Positions 61,026-64,000 of a stretch of DNA of 64,000 bases are shown one piece after another. Source of the DNA: APNM01 sp040361335 (GTDB lineage: Bacteria; Pseudomonadota; Gammaproteobacteria; Nevskiales; Salinisphaeraceae); the NCBI RefSeq assembly GCF_040361335.1, contig NZ_APNM01000011.1:67706-131705 (forward strand), read 5' to 3'. Every line of letters begins with the position of its first letter. The first letter of the stretch is position 1. Below the pieces are notes generated by a model. That model was not told where the DNA came from. It did no database searches and saw only the letters and a program-made list of their open reading frames with translations. A program made the translations under genes and the position numbers.

Positions 61026-62006
61026 TCAAGCGTCGTCGCTGGTACAGACCGACACCTCGGGTTCCAGCGCCGCCAGGTCGGCCGGATCGAAATCGGTCTG
61101 GACGCCGTCGATCGTCACCACGATACCGCCGCCACCCACGGTCACGGTCGCGGCATGGCCGTCCGCCGCCAACTCGATCTCGCCGGCCATCGGCTCGCCG
61201 CCGCTGTCCAGCTCGATCGGCTGGGTCACCTCGAAATCGAACGTGCCGCGGGCGCCGCAGCGTTCCCCGGTGGCACTACGCCGATCCACGCGCACCCGAC
61301 CCTCGCCCGTGAAGGTGGCGGGGCTTGCCGACTCGTCGAAGACCAGCTCGAAGAAACCGACCCCGTTCAGACCGAGCAGGTCGAGCTGCTCGGCGGCATC
61401 GTCGTCCGGGAATTCGTCGCGGGCCAGGGCGCGGCCACTCACCCGTTCAACGCCGCCGGACTCGGTCTGGAACAGACGCATGTAGCGGATCAGGCGCCGA
61501 TCGCCTTCCCGCAGGCGAATCTTGTTCCCCTCGGATTCCCCGCCGCCGACGTAGAAAACCGGCGCGGCGCCGGCCGTGCGCTCGCCCGTCTCCAGGAGAC
61601 CGTCGATCCGGTCGCTGCCGGCCTCGCACTCCGAGGCCGTGATGATCAAGAGATCGAAGCCGTCGTCCGGACCGAAGGGATTGTCGCGGCTCTCGATTTC
61701 GCCCGTCTGGAGGTTGAAAAACCCCTGGTCACACGAATACGTGCCGTCGGCACCGTCGACCTGGTCCCTGAGATCCCGCGCCAGGCTCGCCAACTCATCG
61801 AACTCCCGCGGCGTCGACAGGCTCTCCCCGGCCAGCAGCAGGTAGCGCTTCGCCACCTCCTCCGCCCGGGTCAGGTCCGCCGGCGATGCCGCATCGAGAC
61901 CCGGTACGCCGTCGTCGTCCGATCCCCCGCCCCCGGCGCCGCACGCGGCCAGGCCCATGACGGCGACCATCCCGGTCGCCGCACCCATCATCGTCACGGA
62001 TCGCAT
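61026..62006 (-). CDS. Lipoprotein of unknown function
   Basis: The 326-residue protein has a signal with lipobox LAAC and a Gly/Asp-rich linker (GAGGGGSDDDGVPG) after it. The mature protein is acidic, with several cysteines (YSCDQGFFNLQTG, ASECEAGSD, GERCGARGTFDFEV, VSVCTSD). Repeated strand-like segments such as FFNLQTGEIESRDNPFG and TVTVGGGGIVVTIDGVQ suggest a beta-sandwich. I do not recognise a family. It is the last of four lipoprotein genes on the minus strand. Confidence 0.75.
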   Translation of the reverse strand: MRSVTMMGAATGMVAVMGLAACGAGGGGSDDDGVPGLDAASPADLTRAEEVAKRYLLLAGESLSTPREFDELASLARDLRDQVDGADGTYSCDQGFFNLQTGEIESRDNPFGPDDGFDLLIITASECEAGSDRIDGLLETGERTAGAAPVFYVGGGESEGNKIRLREGDRRLIRYMRLFQTESGGVERVSGRALARDEFPDDDAAEQLDLLGLNGVGFFELVFDESASPATFTGEGRVRVDRRSATGERCGARGTFDFEVTQPIELDSGGEPMAGEIELAADGHAATVTVGGGGIVVTIDGVQTDFDPADLAALEPEVSVCTSDDA

Positions 62007-62066
62007 CGAATCGATTCCTCCTTCCCTGGGATTGACCGGGGGCGCCGTGGCCCCCGCCTTGTGCCA

Positions 62067-62564
62067 TCAACGGTTGACCGCCAGCCGTGCGCCGCCGACG
62101 GGATGCAATTGACCGACTTTATCGGCACCCGGCGGCACGTCGGTGCCGATTCGGATATGCAGACTCAACCCGTCTTTCCGTGCCTCGACCGATATTGGCT
62201 GGAGTTGAGCACGCAATCTGTCCGGCTCGATCCGATACATGGCGCCGGTCGAAGCATCAATCACCAGCCCGATCAAGCCGCCCAGGATAATGTTGCCCCA
62301 GACCCATCCGTCGACACGACGTTCCAGGGCAATCTCCCGGTTCCTGTAACCCGGCAGGGATACGGTGATCACATGCCTCTTCTTGCGTTTCAATGAGAGG
62401 GACAGCGGTGTCGTACCGCGCAGGTTTCCATTAATGAAAACCTCTGCCTTGCTAGGCTCACTGCTTACTTCAACCTCTTGCGTCGAACCGTGGATAATCG
62501 AGGCACAACCGGCGAGGAGGCCGAGCGCACCGCTTAACGTGACAAGGATTGCGGATAGGCGCAC
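62067..62564 (-). CDS. PEGA-domain lipoprotein
   Basis: The 165-residue protein has lipobox LAGC, and the mature part begins ASIIHGSTQEVEVSSEPSKAEVFINGNLRGTTPLSLSLKRKKRHVITVSLPGYR, a clear PEGA domain. A hydrophobic glycine-rich segment (WGNIILGGLIGLVIDASTGAMY) follows, and a C-terminal part of unknown fold. Similar envelope lipoproteins are common and of unknown role. The region's base composition is less GC-rich than its surroundings (about 52 percent in the line I counted). Confidence 0.82.
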   Translation of the reverse strand: MRLSAILVTLSGALGLLAGCASIIHGSTQEVEVSSEPSKAEVFINGNLRGTTPLSLSLKRKKRHVITVSLPGYRNREIALERRVDGWVWGNIILGGLIGLVIDASTGAMYRIEPDRLRAQLQPISVEARKDGLSLHIRIGTDVPPGADKVGQLHPVGGARLAVNR

Positions 62565-62598
62565 GACTTAGCCTCCCTGCATTTTCCTTCGCCCTGCG

Positions 62599-62760
62599 TC
62601 AGGGCTCTTCCGGTGCGTCCGCATCCTGGGAATGAATCGTCCAACCGTCGTCATTGAGTCGATCGACTTGGTCCGGCTCAGCGACGACATGGCGTGCGCA
62701 CCCGCTCAGCGCCAACGCCGTCACGATCAGGGTGCCCAGAGTCAGGATCTTGATTCTCAT
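62599..62760 (-). CDS. Very small lipoprotein (53 residues)
   Basis: This short gene encodes MRIKILTLGTLIVTALALSGCARH followed by 29 polar residues. The N-terminus is a full lipoprotein signal with lipobox LSGC. Its ATG overlaps the stop of the upstream lipoprotein gene (ATGA), which argues for real, coupled translation. The mature peptide is only 33 residues, acidic (DQVDRLNDDGW, DADAPEEP). I know no homologue. Confidence 0.6.
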   Translation of the reverse strand: MRIKILTLGTLIVTALALSGCARHVVAEPDQVDRLNDDGWTIHSQDADAPEEP

Positions 62761-63392
62761 TGCTTCTCCCCGTGTTGGCCCAGTTCGGGATAACGGTCGA
62801 CCAGTTCATCGATCGCCATGACCATATTGGTGGAAATCTGGTCCGCCGCACTCTCGAATGCCGTGTCGAAGGTGCCCCTGGTAGCCGCCGCGCTCCGCGT
62901 GTCGCCTTTAACGTAGAATGTTCGCTCGGCGCGGAAACCCTCGCCGGTCCTGACTTCGAGACGAACCTGGATGTCCGCTTCGATACTCACCGTGGCGAAC
63001 CCGATGACCGGCTCCACGAACAGACGGATCAGGTCACCCTCGATAACTGTTCCGTTCCCGCCGGCCGTCTCCCGGACAGTCTCGACGGTGTACCCCCTTT
63101 CCTCCAATCCCCGTTGCAACCTGTCGGCGACCCATTGTGCCGGCGGCTGGCTACACAGGACATCGGCAGTGTCCATGTTGTAGGAGTTTTTTTTCATGCC
63201 GCAGCGTGCCTTGATAGCCCGACTGTCCTCGAAAGGCATGACAAGACGCAGTGTCTGGCCGGCGGCACCCTGGTTGTCCGGCAGATCCCCCTGCGGAGGC
63301 ATATCCAGATTGATGTTGCCGAAGGCGCATCCGCCCATGAACACCGATTGCATCAACAGAACCGGAACGAGTCGATGGGTCTTCTGTTTCAT
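62757..63392 (-). CDS. Lipoprotein, YajG-like
   Basis: The 211-residue protein has lipobox MGGC. The mature part has a pattern like YajG and ABC-type auxiliary lipoproteins: LRLVMPFEDSRAI, WVADRLQRGLEERGYTV, GTVIEGDLIRLFVEPVIGFATVSIEADIQVRLEV, RTFYVKG, TFDTAFESAADQISTNMVMAIDELV. It lies at the start of the four-gene lipoprotein unit. The family assignment is by pattern only and its role is unknown. Confidence 0.65.
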   Translation of the reverse strand: MKQKTHRLVPVLLMQSVFMGGCAFGNINLDMPPQGDLPDNQGAAGQTLRLVMPFEDSRAIKARCGMKKNSYNMDTADVLCSQPPAQWVADRLQRGLEERGYTVETVRETAGGNGTVIEGDLIRLFVEPVIGFATVSIEADIQVRLEVRTGEGFRAERTFYVKGDTRSAAATRGTFDTAFESAADQISTNMVMAIDELVDRYPELGQHGEKQ

Positions 63393-63800
63393 GTCTGCTC
63401 CAGGGGGATGGCGGAATTTCGATCACGCAAGATCGGCACGGATGTTATACACGCGCGCAAAGCTCACGGAGCCGGATACCGAGTGGGTGGAAAGCGAACA
63501 GCGGGGGAGGCACAGGAAAACAGCTGGGCTGCAGGCCGATCCTCTCCATGCATTCTTCGACATCCTTGTCCGGTCTGGCGCAGCAACGCCCGTGCTTGGT
63601 CAATCAAAACCTAGAGCAGCGCAGAAATGCCTGTCAAACGGCGCCCTTTAGAACGCCCTGGCAGAAAAACCAAAACGGTCGAAAAAACAATGTCTTGGTA
63701 ACGATAATGATGGGTCGGAGCATCGTGCATCCGCCAGCGGGAAGCGCGACGCCTGGGCGATCAACCGCTTCTCGGGACCGGCCTTTACCGGCTTCGACAG
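63393..63800. other. 408-base lower-GC gap
   Basis: I see no gene here. One stretch (63661-63720) is only about 42 percent GC in contrast to the rest of the window. It contains A-rich runs (CAGAAAAACC, GAAAAAACAATG). It probably holds the promoter of the lipoprotein unit, and its composition hints at acquired DNA. Confidence 0.5.
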
Positions 63801-64000
63801 TTAGCCGGCCCAGGCTCCACCCCGGGAGTAGACGCCCGTATTCAGTACCCAACCGCCGATCAGCGCCGCCGGCGTGACGTCGAAGGCGGGGTTGTAGACC
63901 GGCGCGTCGGCCGGGCTCCAATCGACCCGGCAATAGGGGCCGGCGACGCCCCGCAGTTCCACGGGGTCCCGCTGCTCGATGGGGATGGCGGCGCCGTCGG
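63801..64000 (-). CDS. mtnA: Methylthioribose-1-phosphate isomerase, C-terminal part
   Basis: The last 66 codons are in the window; the start lies beyond it. The visible sequence DGAAIPIEQRDPVELRGVAGPYC...VYNPAFDVTPAALIGGWVLNTGVY is the MtnA C-terminus with the NPAFDVTP motif. The ending GGWVLNTGVYSRGGAWAG is less usual than the common TERGV form. It isomerises methylthioribose-1-phosphate, one step before MtnB. It lies on the opposite strand from mtnBCD. Confidence 0.88.
   Translation of the reverse strand, partial: DGAAIPIEQRDPVELRGVAGPYCRVDWSPADAPVYNPAFDVTPAALIGGWVLNTGVYSRGGAWAG

Overview
The window is GC-rich DNA from a proteobacterium, most likely a halophilic or halotolerant gammaproteobacterium. 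Supporting genes are rep, comM, ubiK, mtgA, a cytochrome c5-type protein and a YheT-type hydrolase. Two features point to salt stress: a complete glycine-to-betaine methylation pair (46.9-48.6 kb) and a BCCT betaine/choline transporter (38.4 kb). I cannot name the genus from sequence alone. No rRNA, tRNA, CRISPR array, prophage or intact transposase was seen.

Layout. 0-5 kb: the end of a DUF1329 gene, a membrane-anchored cytochrome c, a hairpin cluster resembling an IS200/IS605 end, a flavin split-barrel protein and the Rep helicase. 5-12.9 kb: a nitrogen-scavenging region. It has a Gcw_chp (TorF-type) porin behind a consensus sigma-54 promoter, then comM and ubiK on the other strand. After these comes glnK-amtB behind an NtrC-type dyad and a sigma-54 promoter, followed by a second amtB-glnK pair. 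13-18 kb: small membrane proteins, a family 2 glycosyltransferase, a YheT-like hydrolase, mtgA, a SYLF protein and an NAD(P)-binding protein. 18-28 kb: lipid and acyl metabolism (GMC oxidoreductase, MFS transporter, alpha/beta hydrolase, TetR regulator with visible operators, acyl-CoA dehydrogenase, thiolase, acs), plus a 700-base non-coding region full of palindromes.

28-38 kb is an iron region. A Fur-box-like site precedes exbB-exbD-exbD-tonB. A second precedes an operon of imelysin, di-heme oxidoreductase, second imelysin, DUF1513 protein and GerMN lipoprotein. 38-46 kb: BCCT transporter, nitroreductase and wrbA opposite a LysR gene, a DUF2057 lipoprotein and a MATE exporter. 45.3-48.6 kb: a porin followed by the betaine synthesis pair. 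50.6-58 kb: an acyl-CoA locus in which an acyl-CoA dehydrogenase, a TetR regulator and an APH-type kinase overlap. This is a split version of the animal ACAD10/11 architecture, and it is flanked by three SDR or saccharopine-type reductases, a histidine phosphatase and a GST. 58-64 kb: methionine salvage genes mtnB-mtnC-mtnD and a partial mtnA, separated by four lipoprotein genes in a stretch of lower GC.

The most unusual feature is a family of eight intergenic inverted repeats. Their arms are built from heptamer-like CACAGAG units, written AACCACAGAG...CTCTGTGGTT. Their cores are unrelated in sequence, and seven of the eight lie within about 40 bases of a stop codon.
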